64,000 nucleotides of DNA, taken from assembly GCF_004799515.1 (NCBI RefSeq), contig NZ_SSMX01000014.1, forward strand, positions 140,264 to 204,263, in the 5' to 3' direction. The translations under genes were made by a program, and so were the position numbers. How positions within the stretch are numbered: position 1 is the first letter of the stretch; every line of letters starts with the position of its first letter. This document shows, piece after piece, positions 1 through 11,961 of this stretch. The notes below the pieces were generated by a model. The model worked only from the letters and a program-made list of their open reading frames with translations, had not been told where the DNA came from and searched no databases. Source of the DNA: Phenylobacterium sp. GTDB taxonomy: Bacteria; Pseudomonadota; Alphaproteobacteria; Caulobacterales; Caulobacteraceae.

Positions 1-755
1 ATCTCGCTGGCGGCGATCCGGGCGGCGGGTTCGCGGCGCCGCGCGGCCTTGCGCTGGGCCATGGCCAGCTGCTGGGCCAGCAACTCGTCGTAGGCCAGGC
101 GGCGCAGGTGAGGGGCGGTGGGCGACATGTCGGCCTCGCCCTGCGGATTGTGCAGGCGCTCCAGCGCCTCGCGCCAGGGCTGGAACCGCTCGCGGGCCAG
201 CCAGGCGGGGTCCTGCCACTCCGGCAGCTCCGGCGCGCGCTCCAGGGCCTCGAGCGCGAAAGTGCGCACCCGCCGCGCCGGCAAGCCCTCGGTGGCCGGA
301 TAGATCGCCTCGAGCTGCGGGATCTCCTCGCGCTTGTCGGGGGCGACCATGTAGTCGGGGTGGACCATCTGGCGGCCGAAGCGGTCGTCCTCGACCTTGC
401 CGGAGATGATCCGCTTCGCGCCCGGCGGGTGGCGCTTTTCCAGCTGGTCGGCGTAGCGGCCGAAGAACACCAGGGTCATGAAGCCGGTGGGATCGCTGAC
501 CCGCACTCGCCAGGGCTGGGCCTGGCTGCGCGGGCGCTGATACTCGTCGACCGTGACCTCGAAGGTCATCACCTGGCCGTCGAGGGCCGCGGAGAGGTCG
601 GCGGGCGTGCGGCGGACCAGTGAATGCGGGCGCAGGAAGGCCACGTCGCGCACGATCGGCCCGGCCAGCTTCTCCAGCAACGGGGCCACACGCGGGCCCA
701 CGCCTTTCAGCGTGCCCACAGGCGCGAAAAGCGGGAACAGAATCTCCGGCCGCAT
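1..755 (-). CDS. recG: ATP-dependent DNA helicase RecG (N-terminal part, cut by window edge)
   Basis: Reading the reverse strand from an ATG at 755 gives an uninterrupted 251-codon frame that runs off the left edge. The first residues contain the RecG helix-hairpin-helix-like segment (TLKGVGPRVAPLLEKL), followed by an OB-fold wedge domain (VRVSDPTGFMTLVFFGRY, residues about 80-105) and the GxxxARRVRTFALEALE-type linker. This matches the substrate-binding wedge of RecG, which drives regression of stalled forks and branch migration. The helicase motor lies outside the window. It is divergent from sdhE-mfd, so two DNA-repair translocases flank one short intergenic region. Identity is confident; completeness cannot be judged. 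Confidence 0.93.
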   Translation of the reverse strand, partial: MRPEILFPLFAPVGTLKGVGPRVAPLLEKLAGPIVRDVAFLRPHSLVRRTPADLSAALDGQVMTFEVTVDEYQRPRSQAQPWRVRVSDPTGFMTLVFFGRYADQLEKRHPPGAKRIISGKVEDDRFGRQMVHPDYMVAPDKREEIPQLEAIYPATEGLPARRVRTFALEALERAPELPEWQDPAWLARERFQPWREALERLHNPQGEADMSPTAPHLRRLAYDELLAQQLAMAQRKAARRREPAARIAASE

Positions 756-815
756 GATTGCAGCATACTCGACTGGCGCTGACCCCACGCGCGCTCTATA
801 TCCGGCGCCTCTTCA

Positions 816-1103
816 ATGACGACAAACGACGACGCCCGGCTGAAGAAGCTGAAGTTCCGCGCGTGGCGCCGGGGCTTCCGGGAAGCGGACCTCATCCTGG
901 GGCCGTTCGCGGACAAGCACGTCGCGGCCATGACCCCCGCCGACCTGGACATCTTCGAGGACCTGCTGGAGCAGCCGGACCAGGATCTCTACGCCTGGAT
1001 CATCGGCACGGTGGCGACCCCGGCTCAGTTCGACCACCCGATCATGAACCAGATCAAGGCGTTCCGGTTCGAAATTGGCGCAGGCGAACCCCGTGGCGGA
1101 TGA
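816..1103 (+). CDS. sdhE: FAD assembly factor SdhE (succinate dehydrogenase assembly factor 2)
   Basis: A 95-residue protein of the SdhE/YgfY (DUF339) family, a soluble factor that promotes covalent flavinylation of SdhA. The family signature RRGFREAD is visible at residues 18-25, and so is the acidic helical repeat LDIFEDLLEQPDQDLYAWI. Length is typical for the family (85-100 aa). Its 3' end overlaps the predicted start of mfd by 29 bases, so the two are probably co-transcribed. It diverges from recG with about 60 bp between the two starts, where the promoters must sit. Confidence 0.92.
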   Translation: MTTNDDARLKKLKFRAWRRGFREADLILGPFADKHVAAMTPADLDIFEDLLEQPDQDLYAWIIGTVATPAQFDHPIMNQIKAFRFEIGAGEPRGG

Positions 1104-4100
1104 CGCTTCCCGCCCCAGTGCGGCCCGGCCCTTAAGCGCCGCCGATATGCGCCGGGTGGCCGAGGACCCCGGACGCCTCGACCTGGTCGGCGCGCCTGAG
1201 GGCTTCGACGCCCTGGTGATGGCCGACGTCGTGCGCGCCCGCAAAGGCCTGACGGTGTTCGTGGCCCGCGACGGGGCGCGGCTCTCGGCCTTCGCCGAGG
1301 CCTTCCGGTTCTTCGCGCCCGAGGTCGAGGTCCTGATCTTCCCGGCCTGGGATTGCCTGCCCTACGACCGGATCGGCCCCTCGGCGGGGATCGCGGCGCT
1401 GCGGATGACCACGCTCTCTCGGCTGGTCGACGGCGCGGACGACAAGACGCCGCGCCTGCTGATGACCACCGTGCCGGCCCTGCTGCAGCGCGTGCCGCCG
1501 CAGAGTTCGGTGAAGCGCGCCGGCTACTCGGCCAAGGTCGGAAACGTCGTCGAGATCGCCGACCTGGAGGCCTATTTCGCGATCAACGGCTACCAGCGCG
1601 CCTCCACCGTGTCGGAGAAGGGCGAGTTCGCCATCCGCGGCGGGGTGATCGACGTCTTCCCGCCCAGCGCCGAGGAGCCGGTGCGCCTGGACCTGTTCGG
1701 GGACACCCTGGAATCCATCCGCGGCTTCGATCCGGAGACCCAGCGCTCGACCCGGCAGTTGAAGGACGTCAGCCTGCTGCCGGTCAGCGAGGCCCTGCTT
1801 GACAAGGAGGCCATCTCCCGATTCCGGTCCGGCTATCTGGAGACCTTCGGGGCGGCGGGCGACGACCCGCTCTACGCCACGGTCTCCGAGGGCGGCCGGC
1901 GCGCCGGCATGGAGCACTGGCTGCCGCTGTTCTATCCGAAGATGGCGACGCTCTTCGACTACCTGCCGGACGCCGCCGCCATCGCGCTCGACCACCTGGC
2001 CCGCGAGGCGCGCGACGAGCGGCTGGCGATGATCGCCGACGCCTATGACGCGCGCTCGAACACCGAGCGGCGCATCCACTATCATCCCCTGGAGCCGGAC
2101 CAGCTCTACCTGACCGCCGACGAATGGGGCGAGCGGCTGGCCAAGCGCGCCACGCGGCGGTTCTCGTCCTTCCAGGAAGCCGAGGGCGACACGGTCATCG
2201 ACATGGGCGCGCGCGCCGGGCGCAGCTTCGCCCCCGAACGCCAACGCGACAGCGTCAACCTGTTCGAGGCCACAGCCCAGCACGCTGAGGCGCTGTCCAC
2301 CGCCGGCAAGCGGGTGCTGTTCGCCTCCTGGTCGGAGGGTTCGTCCGACCGCCTGGGCTCGATGCTGGCCGACCACGGCCTCTCCAACATCCCCTACGCG
2401 CCCTACTGGGACGCGGCCAAGGCGGCGAGCCCGAAGGTCCCGCAGCGGGTGGTTCTGCCACTCGACGCCGGGTTCGAGACCGACAGCCTGGCGGTCATCT
2501 CCGAGACCGACATCCTGGGCGACCGGCTGTCGCGGCCCCGGCGCCGGCGGCGGGCGTCCAACTTCCTGGCGGAGGCCTCGGCCCTGACCCAGGGCGACCT
2601 CGTGGTGCACATCGACCACGGAATCGGCAGGTACGAGGGGCTGAAGACCCTGGACGTGGCCGGCGCCCCGCACGACACCCTGGAGATCCACTACGGCGGC
2701 GAGGCCAAGCTCTACCTGCCAGTGGAGAACATCGATCTCCTGACCCGCTACGGCGCCGACAGCGAGGGCGTGGTGCTCGACCGGCTGGGCGGGGCGGCCT
2801 GGCAGGCGCGTAAGGCCCGCGCCAAGGAGCGGCTGCGCGAGATGGCCCAGGGCCTGATCCGCATCGCCGCCGAGCGCGCCACCAAGACCACCGATCCGGT
2901 CGAGCCGCCGCACGGGGTCTTCGACGAGTTCTGCGCCCGCTTCCCCTACGAGGAGACCGACGACCAGCTGTCGGCCATCGGCGACGTGCTGGAGGACCTC
3001 GGCGCCGGCAAGCCGATGGACCGGCTGATCTGCGGCGACGTGGGCTTCGGCAAGACCGAGGTGGCGCTGAGGGCGGCCTTCGTGGTGGCCATGAGCGGCC
3101 AGCAGGTGGCCGTGGTCGCGCCCACCACGCTGCTCGCGCGCCAGCACTACAAGACCTTCTCCGAGCGCTTCGAGGGCTGGCCGGTGAAGGTGCGGCGCCT
3201 GTCGCGCCTGGTCCCGGCCAAGGAAGCCGGCGAGACGCGCGAGGCGCTGAAGGCCGGCGAGGTTGAGATCGTCGTCGGCACCCACGCGGTGCTTTCCAAG
3301 CAGGTGGGCTTCAAGAACCTCGGCCTGGTGATCGTCGACGAGGAGCAGCACTTCGGGGTCAAGCATAAGGAGAAGCTCAAGGAGCTTCGCGCCGACGTGC
3401 ACATGCTGACGCTGACCGCCACGCCGATCCCGCGCACCCTGCAGATGTCGCTCTCCGGCATCCGCGAGATGTCGATCATCGCCACCCCGCCGGTCGACCG
3501 CCTGGCCGTGCGCACCTACATCACGCCGTGGGATCCTGTGGTGGTCCGCGAGTCCCTGCTGCGCGAGAAGTACCGCGGCGGCCAAGCGTACTACGTCGCC
3601 CCGCGCATCTCCGACCTGCCGGAGCTGGAGCGGTTCCTGCGCGAGCAGGTGCCGGAGGTGAAGTTCGTGGTCGGCCACGGCCAGATGGCGCCGACCCAGC
3701 TCGAGGAGGTGATGAGCGCCTTCTACGACGGCCAGTACGACGTGCTGCTCTCGACCACCATCGTGGAGAGCGGCCTCGACATCCCGACGGCCAACACCTT
3801 GATCATCCACCGCGCCGACATGTTCGGCCTGGCCCAGCTCTACCAGCTGCGCGGCCGGGTAGGCCGGGCCAAGAGCCGCGCCTACGCTTACATGACCACG
3901 CCGGCTGAGAAGCAGATCACGCTGTCGGCCGAGAAGCGGCTGAAGGTGCTGCAGTCGCTCGACAGCCTGGGCGCGGGCTTCCAACTGGCCAGCCACGACC
4001 TCGACATCCGCGGTGGCGGCAACCTGCTGGGCGAGGAGCAGTCCGGCCACATCCGCGAGATCGGGGTCGAGCTCTACCAGCAGATGCTGGAGGACGCGGT

Positions 4101-4602
4101 CAACGACCTGAAGGCCCTGGCTGGGGCCGAGAACACCGCCGACTCCGACCGGGGCTGGTCGCCGCAGATCAACACCGGCGCTGCGGTGCTGATCCCCGAG
4201 GACTATATCCCCGACCTCAACGTGCGCCTGTCGCTCTACCGGCGGCTGTCCGAGGCCGAGAAGGCGCAGGACCGCGAGGCTTTGGCCGCCGAGCTGATCG
4301 ACCGCTTCGGCCCGTTGCCGCCGGAGGCCGGCCAGTTGCTGAAGGTCGTCGCCATCAAGGGCCTCTGCCGCGAGGCCAACGTGGCCAAGATCGACGTCGG
4401 GCCGAAGGGCGCGGTCGTCACCTTCCGCAACGACGACTTCAAGAACGGAATGGGCCTCGTCCAGTTCGTGCAGAAGAACCAGGTCGCCTGGCGCGTGCGG
4501 CCTGACCAGAAGGTGGTCGTGAAGGGTGAGTGGGAAACGCCGGAGCAGCGGCTGGGCGCGGCCGAGCGCATCCTGACGGAGCTGGCCAGGCTCGCCGCCT
4601 GA
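1075..4602 (+). CDS. mfd: Transcription-repair coupling factor Mfd
   Basis: An 1175-residue protein that recognises RNA polymerase stalled at lesions, displaces it and recruits UvrA. In order: UvrB-like damage-recognition module (residues about 20-350, with the PAWDCLPYDR block), an RNAP-interacting CarD/RID segment (about 500-590, LVHIDHGIGRYEGL), a RecG-like translocase with Walker A GDVGFGKTE near 655 and DEEQ box near 755, the conserved QLRGRVGR motif, and the C-terminal TRCF domain. The longest frame starts at a TTG inside sdhE (1075). A GTG at 1093 or the ATG at 1147 are alternatives, and none has a convincing Shine-Dalgarno. Length is normal for the family. Confidence 0.97.
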   Translation: MAQANPVADDASRPSAARPLSAADMRRVAEDPGRLDLVGAPEGFDALVMADVVRARKGLTVFVARDGARLSAFAEAFRFFAPEVEVLIFPAWDCLPYDRIGPSAGIAALRMTTLSRLVDGADDKTPRLLMTTVPALLQRVPPQSSVKRAGYSAKVGNVVEIADLEAYFAINGYQRASTVSEKGEFAIRGGVIDVFPPSAEEPVRLDLFGDTLESIRGFDPETQRSTRQLKDVSLLPVSEALLDKEAISRFRSGYLETFGAAGDDPLYATVSEGGRRAGMEHWLPLFYPKMATLFDYLPDAAAIALDHLAREARDERLAMIADAYDARSNTERRIHYHPLEPDQLYLTADEWGERLAKRATRRFSSFQEAEGDTVIDMGARAGRSFAPERQRDSVNLFEATAQHAEALSTAGKRVLFASWSEGSSDRLGSMLADHGLSNIPYAPYWDAAKAASPKVPQRVVLPLDAGFETDSLAVISETDILGDRLSRPRRRRRASNFLAEASALTQGDLVVHIDHGIGRYEGLKTLDVAGAPHDTLEIHYGGEAKLYLPVENIDLLTRYGADSEGVVLDRLGGAAWQARKARAKERLREMAQGLIRIAAERATKTTDPVEPPHGVFDEFCARFPYEETDDQLSAIGDVLEDLGAGKPMDRLICGDVGFGKTEVALRAAFVVAMSGQQVAVVAPTTLLARQHYKTFSERFEGWPVKVRRLSRLVPAKEAGETREALKAGEVEIVVGTHAVLSKQVGFKNLGLVIVDEEQHFGVKHKEKLKELRADVHMLTLTATPIPRTLQMSLSGIREMSIIATPPVDRLAVRTYITPWDPVVVRESLLREKYRGGQAYYVAPRISDLPELERFLREQVPEVKFVVGHGQMAPTQLEEVMSAFYDGQYDVLLSTTIVESGLDIPTANTLIIHRADMFGLAQLYQLRGRVGRAKSRAYAYMTTPAEKQITLSAEKRLKVLQSLDSLGAGFQLASHDLDIRGGGNLLGEEQSGHIREIGVELYQQMLEDAVNDLKALAGAENTADSDRGWSPQINTGAAVLIPEDYIPDLNVRLSLYRRLSEAEKAQDREALAAELIDRFGPLPPEAGQLLKVVAIKGLCREANVAKIDVGPKGAVVTFRNDDFKNGMGLVQFVQKNQVAWRVRPDQKVVVKGEWETPEQRLGAAERILTELARLAA

Positions 4603-4709
4603 CGTCCGCAGGCGGACAAATTGCCGCACTCGATGAACGGCGGTCCATTAAATCAATCGCAAAGCTTGTGGGCGCATGATCCGCCGGTCCTTGGGGGACC
4701 TGTTCGACC

Positions 4710-7205
<2,496 letters not shown>

Positions 7206-7211
7206 GGACGG

Positions 7212-7754
7212 CTAGAGCCCGGCGTTGCCGCGGGCCTCTTGGAGCAGACGGTTGGCGCGCAGGAAGATCTCCAGGCGCTGGGCGCAGACCAGGCCGACCG
7301 ACAGCACGAGGAGGGCGTCTGCGACAGGCGGGCCCCATTCGCCGAGTGCGCCTTGCGTCACATAGGTGCGCAGGGCCATGCGCAGCACCAGTATGCCCAG
7401 GATCACCACCATGCCGATGGGCGAGGCGCGGCTGGTCAATTCGTGGGTGACCGGGTCGATGGTGATGTGGGTGAAGCGAGCGCGCCACCAGCCCAGCAGC
7501 GCGCCGACGAGCACGGCGGCGAGGTCGAGACTGATGCTGAGCGGCGAGATCGACGGGCCCCCGTTGGCGACCGAAACGCGGGTTTCCTGGAAGAGCGCCA
7601 AGCCGATCATGGCCACGATGATCACCGGGGCGACCCACATGGCTTCGATCCGCAGCCGCCGCGCCCGCGAATTGCGCAGGATCACCAGCACCATCACGAT
7701 CGCAACCGGGACCAGGGTCGCCATGGGCGAGCCATTCGGGGGCGGTGTCGGCAT
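7212..7754 (-). CDS. CcdC-like (DUF1453) integral membrane protein
   Basis: A 180-residue protein with four or five hydrophobic segments and the pattern SxDLAAVLVGALLGWWRARFTHITIDP. This is characteristic of the CcdC/DUF1453 family: a conserved GxxLGxxRA motif after a helix, then a short beta-like HITIDP stretch. The family name comes from Bacillus CcdC near cytochrome c maturation genes, but function is not established. It lies 3 bp downstream of the popA stop on the same strand, so the two may share a transcript. It converges on the hybrid kinase with a 6-bp gap. Confidence 0.7.
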   Translation of the reverse strand: MPTPPPNGSPMATLVPVAIVMVLVILRNSRARRLRIEAMWVAPVIIVAMIGLALFQETRVSVANGGPSISPLSISLDLAAVLVGALLGWWRARFTHITIDPVTHELTSRASPIGMVVILGILVLRMALRTYVTQGALGEWGPPVADALLVLSVGLVCAQRLEIFLRANRLLQEARGNAGL

Positions 7755-7757
7755 GTT

Positions 7758-9083
7758 CTAGCTCGCCTTGAGGCCTTGGGCATGGGCGGCGGCTTCTTCG
7801 AGCGCGCGCCCGGCGGATTCGGCGGAGGTCACCGGGGCGACGCCCAGGTCGAATTCCACCACAAACGGAGTATTGCCTTCGCCGGCCTCGAAGGCCGTGC
7901 AGCCGATCACCGCGGCGATCCGCTCGCCGGCCAGGCGGCCCTTCGGCCCCGGCGTGTTGGGCAAGGCGAGGGCGAACACCTCGGGGCCGAGGCGCGCGGC
8001 GGTGTCCTCCACGCGCACCAGGCGGCCGACCATGGAGCCGATCTGCGGCACCGCCTTGTCCAGCCAACCGGCGGCGCGCGGGGCCTTAAGCTCGGGCTTG
8101 TCGGCGACCTTTAGGACACAGACGCTCAGCGCGCGGTTGCGCAGCTTGGACGCCTGGGCCAGGCGGCCCAGGTGGGCGGCGAACAGGTCGCGGGTGAAGA
8201 GGCCGGTGGCGGCGTCCATCAGGCCGGAGGTGCGCGCCTGCTCCAGCGCCTGGCGCACGCCCATCTGGCGGCGGTAGCTGCGGGCCAGCTCGACGATGCG
8301 GCGCGCCGTCTCGCTCTCCGGCGTCTCCGGCGAGGCCACGTCCGACAGGCCTCGGTGGAAGGCCTCCGAGGTGGTGACGTAGGTTTCCTTGCGCATGTAG
8401 AGCAGGGCGGGCGTGTGGTAGAGGCGGGTGTTGCGGCGCAGGCCCGCGGCGATGCTGAGCGCCTCCTGCGGATTGTCCCCCGCCCACAGCACCACCGCAT
8501 CGAAGATTCGCTCATGCAGGTAGTCGAAGGCGGTGTAGGCGGTGAACGCGCCCACCACGTCGGCGCCGTTGCGCAGCAGGGCGTTGGAGAGCGCCAGGAA
8601 CTGCGGCGCGGGCTCCCCGATGGCCAGGACGCGGTAAGGACTGGTGTCGACTTCCGGGGCGGCGAAGGTGCGGCCGAACTCGGCGAAGGTCTCCGAGCGC
8701 AGCTCGAATTCCTCCTCGGCGACGGCGGTGCGCACCAGGGTCTCCAGGCGCATGGCAGCCTGGGCGGGATGCAGCGGCGCGGCCAGGGTGACGTCGAAAC
8801 CGTACGTCTCCAGGATCGGGTCGGGGTCGCCGATGGCGATCACCGGCAGGCGGCGCGGCGCGCAGGCCGCCTTCAGGCGGCGCGCCAGGCCGAGGGCCTC
8901 TTCGCCCACCCCGCGCAGGTCGATGATTGCGCCTTCGATCTGCAGGTCGGAGATGGCGGTGACTGCGGCGAAGCGGCCGCGGGCGGTGATGGTGCGCCAG
9001 CCGAGACGGTCCAGCCCCTCGGCGAGGGGCCCCGCCAAGGTGTCGTCCCGCGCGACGATCAGAATCCGCGCCTGGACGTTCAC
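7758..9083 (-). CDS. popA: PopA-like c-di-GMP effector (REC-REC-degenerate GGDEF)
   Basis: A 441-residue protein with two receiver-like domains (about 1-125 and 145-270) and a C-terminal GGDEF-fold domain. The active-site motif is degenerate (GPEVF at 366-370 in place of GG[DE]EF), while the inhibitory c-di-GMP-binding site RxxD is kept (RVED, 357-360). That combination defines PopA of Caulobacter, a non-catalytic c-di-GMP receptor that recruits RcdA and CtrA to the ClpXP protease at the cell pole. I chose the GTG at 9083 because AAGGGAG sits 10 bases upstream; a longer frame up to 9128 lacks such a site. The first receiver lacks an obvious phospho-acceptor aspartate. Assignment rests on architecture and motifs. 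Confidence 0.75.
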   Translation of the reverse strand: MNVQARILIVARDDTLAGPLAEGLDRLGWRTITARGRFAAVTAISDLQIEGAIIDLRGVGEEALGLARRLKAACAPRRLPVIAIGDPDPILETYGFDVTLAAPLHPAQAAMRLETLVRTAVAEEEFELRSETFAEFGRTFAAPEVDTSPYRVLAIGEPAPQFLALSNALLRNGADVVGAFTAYTAFDYLHERIFDAVVLWAGDNPQEALSIAAGLRRNTRLYHTPALLYMRKETYVTTSEAFHRGLSDVASPETPESETARRIVELARSYRRQMGVRQALEQARTSGLMDAATGLFTRDLFAAHLGRLAQASKLRNRALSVCVLKVADKPELKAPRAAGWLDKAVPQIGSMVGRLVRVEDTAARLGPEVFALALPNTPGPKGRLAGERIAAVIGCTAFEAGEGNTPFVVEFDLGVAPVTSAESAGRALEEAAAHAQGLKAS

Positions 9084-9210
9084 GCCATCAACTCCCTTCC
9101 TTGCAACCCGGCTACGCCCGACCAACACGTCCGCATAGGCGACTCCGACACGTCAGGATAGACGGACACCGTAAGTCGCGACAGCGGGCGAAGGGTTAAG
9201 GAGGTTGAAG

Positions 9211-9987
9211 ATGGGCGCAAGTCTACAAGGCCAGGTTGCCGTCGTCACGGGCGCTTCGGGCGGCCTGGGCGCCCATTTCGCGAGGGTCCTGGCCTCGGAG
9301 GGCGCGGGGGTGGCGCTGACGGCGCGGCGGCTGGACAAGATCGAGGCTTTGGCCGGCGAGCTTGCGGCGCAAGGCCGCACCGCCATGGCGGTGCGCCTGG
9401 ACGTCGCAAAGCCCGAGACGATTCCCGAGGCCTTCGACGAGATCGAGGCGGCGCTGGGCCCGATCTCGATCCTGATCAACAACGCCGGCGTCGGCGGCGA
9501 GGGCCTCGCCCTCGACATGACTGTCGAGCATTTCGACACCACCTTCGACACCAATGTGCGCGGCGTCTACTTCGCCGCCCAGGCTGCGGCCCGGCTGATG
9601 ATGGCCTCGGGCGTGGCGGAGCGCGGGGTAGGGCGGATCGTCAACATCGCCTCTGTGGCCGCCCAGACCAGCCTGCCGGGGTTGTCCGCCTACTGCGCCT
9701 CGAAGGCCGCGGTGGCGATGATGACCCGAGTGATGGCGCGCGAGTGGGCCCGGCGCGGCATCTCGGTCAATGCGCTGGGGCCCGGCTACGTACTCACCGA
9801 CATCAACGCCGACTGGTTCGAGACCGAGGGCGGCGCGGCGCAGCTGAAGCGGTTCCCGAAGCGGCGGCTGATGCAGGAGACCGACCTCGACGCGGCGCTC
9901 CTGATGCTGGCCGGCCCCGCCGCCTCGGCGATCACCGGCCAGCTGATCATCATCGACGACGGTCAGACCCTGCCGGGCGGCGGTTGA
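9211..9987 (+). CDS. Short-chain dehydrogenase/reductase (SDR), NAD(P)-dependent
   Basis: A classical SDR of 258 residues. The cofactor-binding TGASGGLGAHFA (residues about 13-24), NNAG at about 90-93, and the catalytic Ser...YxxxK (SAYCASKAA) are all present. The C-terminal stretch ends with TGQLIIIDDGQ, typical of the family. The ATG at 9211 is preferred because a strong AGGAGG (9199-9204) lies six bases upstream; the frame could be opened at a TTG two codons earlier. The next gene downstream is a CoA-transferase/racemase, so a role in acyl-CoA or fatty-acid metabolism is plausible, but the substrate cannot be read from sequence. Confidence 0.9.
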   Translation: MGASLQGQVAVVTGASGGLGAHFARVLASEGAGVALTARRLDKIEALAGELAAQGRTAMAVRLDVAKPETIPEAFDEIEAALGPISILINNAGVGGEGLALDMTVEHFDTTFDTNVRGVYFAAQAAARLMMASGVAERGVGRIVNIASVAAQTSLPGLSAYCASKAAVAMMTRVMAREWARRGISVNALGPGYVLTDINADWFETEGGAAQLKRFPKRRLMQETDLDAALLMLAGPAASAITGQLIIIDDGQTLPGGG

Positions 9988-10067
9988 ACCGCCTTGGCTG
10001 CCCCCTCTTGGCTGACCGGGGGGTAGGGCGCTTTACTCGCGCGTCAACGAAGTAAGGGAGTGAGGCT

Positions 10068-11213
10068 ATGCGCCAGGGACCGCTGAGCGGCTTGAAAGTC
10101 GTGGAGTTCGCCGGCATTGGGCCGGGGCCGTTCTGCGGCATGCTGTTGTCCGATCTGGGCGCCGACGTGGTGCGCATCGACCGCAAGGGCGGGCGGGGCG
10201 GCGCGCCTTCGGACATCACCGCCCGCGGCCGCCGTTCGGTGGCGCTGGACCTCAAGAGCCCCGGCGCCATCGAGGCCTGCCTGAAGCTGATGGAAAAGGC
10301 CGACGCCATCATTGAGGGCTTTCGCCCCGGGGTGATGGAGCGGCTGGGCCTGGGCCCCGACGTCGCGCTGAAGCGCAACCCGAAGCTGGTGTTCGGCCGC
10401 ATGACCGGCTGGGGGCAGAACGGCCCCTACGCCAACGCCGCCGGCCACGACATGAACTACATCGCCATCACCGGCGCCCTGCACGCCATCGGCACGGCCG
10501 AGAAGCCGATCCCGCCGCTGAACCTGGTGGGCGACTTCGGCGGCGGCGCGCTCTACCTGGCCTTCGGCCTGCTGGCCGGGGTGATCCATGCGCGCGAAAC
10601 CGGCGAGGGCCAGGTGATCGACTGCGCCATGAGCGACGGGGCCGCCTCGCTGATGGCGATGTTCTACGGCTTCAAGGCCTCGGGCATGTGGCAGGAAGAG
10701 CGGCGGTCCAACCTGCTGGATGGCGGCGCCCACTTCTACGACACCTACCAGTGCAGCTGCGGCAAGTGGATCTCGATCGGCTCCATCGAGCCGCAGTTCT
10801 ATGCCCTGCTGCTCCAGAAGACTGGCATCGACGACCCGGATTTCGCCCGCCAGATGGACCGCTCCGCCTGGCCGCAGCTACGCGAGAAGCTGGCGGCGGC
10901 GATCGCCGGCAAGACCCAAGCCGAGTGGTGCGCGATCATGGACGGCACCGATGTCTGCTTCGCTCCGGTCCTCGACCTCGACGAGGCGCCGAGGCATCCG
11001 CACAACACCGCGCGCCAGACCTTCGTGGAGGTGGCGGGCGTCACCCAGCCTGCGCCCGCGCCGCGCTTCTCCGCCACGCCCGGCGCCATCCAGGGCCCGC
11101 CGCCCGCCGTCGGCGCCCACGACCGCGAGGCCCTGCTGGATTGGGGCTTCACGCCCAGCGAGGTCGCCGCGGTGATCGGCGCGGACACACCGGTCGCGGA
11201 TTCGGTTTCCTGA
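10068..11213 (+). CDS. CaiB/BaiF family III CoA transferase, alpha-methylacyl-CoA racemase-like
   Basis: A 381-residue member of the family III CoA-transferase fold. The N-terminal block [30 protein letters not shown], here GIGPGPF rather than transferase-type AGPxxT, and the pair H in AGHDMNY and D in NLVGDFGGG match the His/Asp proton-shuttling residues of alpha-methylacyl-CoA racemase. That enzyme inverts the 2-methyl centre of branched acyl-CoAs before beta-oxidation. The ATG at 10068 has AAGGGAGTGAGG just upstream. It follows an SDR gene on the same strand at 80 bp. Racemase is more likely than CoA transfer, but substrate is inference. Confidence 0.85.
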   Translation: MRQGPLSGLKVVEFAGIGPGPFCGMLLSDLGADVVRIDRKGGRGGAPSDITARGRRSVALDLKSPGAIEACLKLMEKADAIIEGFRPGVMERLGLGPDVALKRNPKLVFGRMTGWGQNGPYANAAGHDMNYIAITGALHAIGTAEKPIPPLNLVGDFGGGALYLAFGLLAGVIHARETGEGQVIDCAMSDGAASLMAMFYGFKASGMWQEERRSNLLDGGAHFYDTYQCSCGKWISIGSIEPQFYALLLQKTGIDDPDFARQMDRSAWPQLREKLAAAIAGKTQAEWCAIMDGTDVCFAPVLDLDEAPRHPHNTARQTFVEVAGVTQPAPAPRFSATPGAIQGPPPAVGAHDREALLDWGFTPSEVAAVIGADTPVADSVS

Positions 11214-11329
11214 CCGACACGTTCAGGTTGGGTTCAGCCGCCGCCCGCCAGAGTGGCTCCAGGTTGTTCGGCGCGCTCTCCCGTCCCTCGAAGCGTCGAG
11301 TAGCCTGATGGAACGACACGCCCATCGGC

Positions 11330-11370
11330 GGCGCGTCACCCGACCGGGTGGCGCGCCGTTTCCATTTGGG
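11330..11370 (+). terminator. Strong stem-loop between convergent genes
   Basis: A 12-bp stem (arms 11330-11341 and 11346-11357, one T-G wobble) with a four-base loop, followed on the + strand by GTTTCCATTT. It lies between the racemase gene and the convergent YCII gene and could terminate either. The T-tract is weak, so Rho-independent activity is likely but not certain. Confidence 0.5.
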
Positions 11371-11371
11371 C

Positions 11372-11812
11372 TCAGGCGTCGGCCTTGGGCGCTTTGCGGG
11401 CCTGCTCTTCACGCCAGGCCTGTTCCTGGGCGATCTCCTCCGGCGAGGCGACGCCGGCGAAGTCCTCGGGCTCGAAGTAAGGACGGATCTCGGCGTTGAA
11501 CTCGCCGTCGCCTGGCGGGATGCGCTTGGCCCAATCGACAGCCGCCTGCAGTGAATCGACCTGCCAGATCCAGTAGCCGGCGATCAATTCCTTGGTCTCG
11601 GCGAAGGGGCCGTCGGTGATCATCGGCGCACGGCCGGCCTGCAAGCTGACCCGCGCACCGCTGGCGCTGGCCTTCAGGCCGCCGCCGTCAAGCATGACAC
11701 CGGCGGCGATCAGCTCGTTGTTGAAGGCGCCCATGGCCTCCAAATGGTTGGGGTCGGGCAGGGCGCCGGTTTCCGACTGTTCGCTCGCTTTCACGATCAC
11801 CATCACCCGCAT
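11372..11812 (-). CDS. YCII-related domain protein (DGPF family)
   Basis: A 146-residue protein with the DGPF signature (MITDGPFAETKELIAGYWIW) and the MRVMVIVKA opening strand of the YCII/DGPF ferredoxin-like fold. These proteins are often encoded beside ECF sigma factors, but none is seen here, and the biochemical role of the family is unsettled. An ATG at 11812 with GGGAGA seven bases upstream was chosen over an ATG at 11950, which would add 46 basic, unconserved residues. The C-terminal 25 residues are charged and likely disordered. Confidence 0.85.
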   Translation of the reverse strand: MRVMVIVKASEQSETGALPDPNHLEAMGAFNNELIAAGVMLDGGGLKASASGARVSLQAGRAPMITDGPFAETKELIAGYWIWQVDSLQAAVDWAKRIPPGDGEFNAEIRPYFEPEDFAGVASPEEIAQEQAWREEQARKAPKADA

Positions 11813-11961
11813 CGCGATCTCTCCCACTGGTCTCGAACCGGCCGTTGCGCCCGGCTTTCGACCGGAACGACGAACCAAACCCGCCCGGCCCGACAGGTCG
11901 AGTGGAATTCTTGGACGCCCCGCCTTGCGCTGGCGCAGCTTCCTCCGCACCCTCGCGAGCG

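Noticed and set aside
1132..4629. 1165-residue frame on the minus strand opposite mfd
   Set aside because: Antisense shadow of a well-identified gene; high third-position GC keeps the opposite frame open and the translation has the Arg/Ala/Gly/His-rich composition of a shadow.
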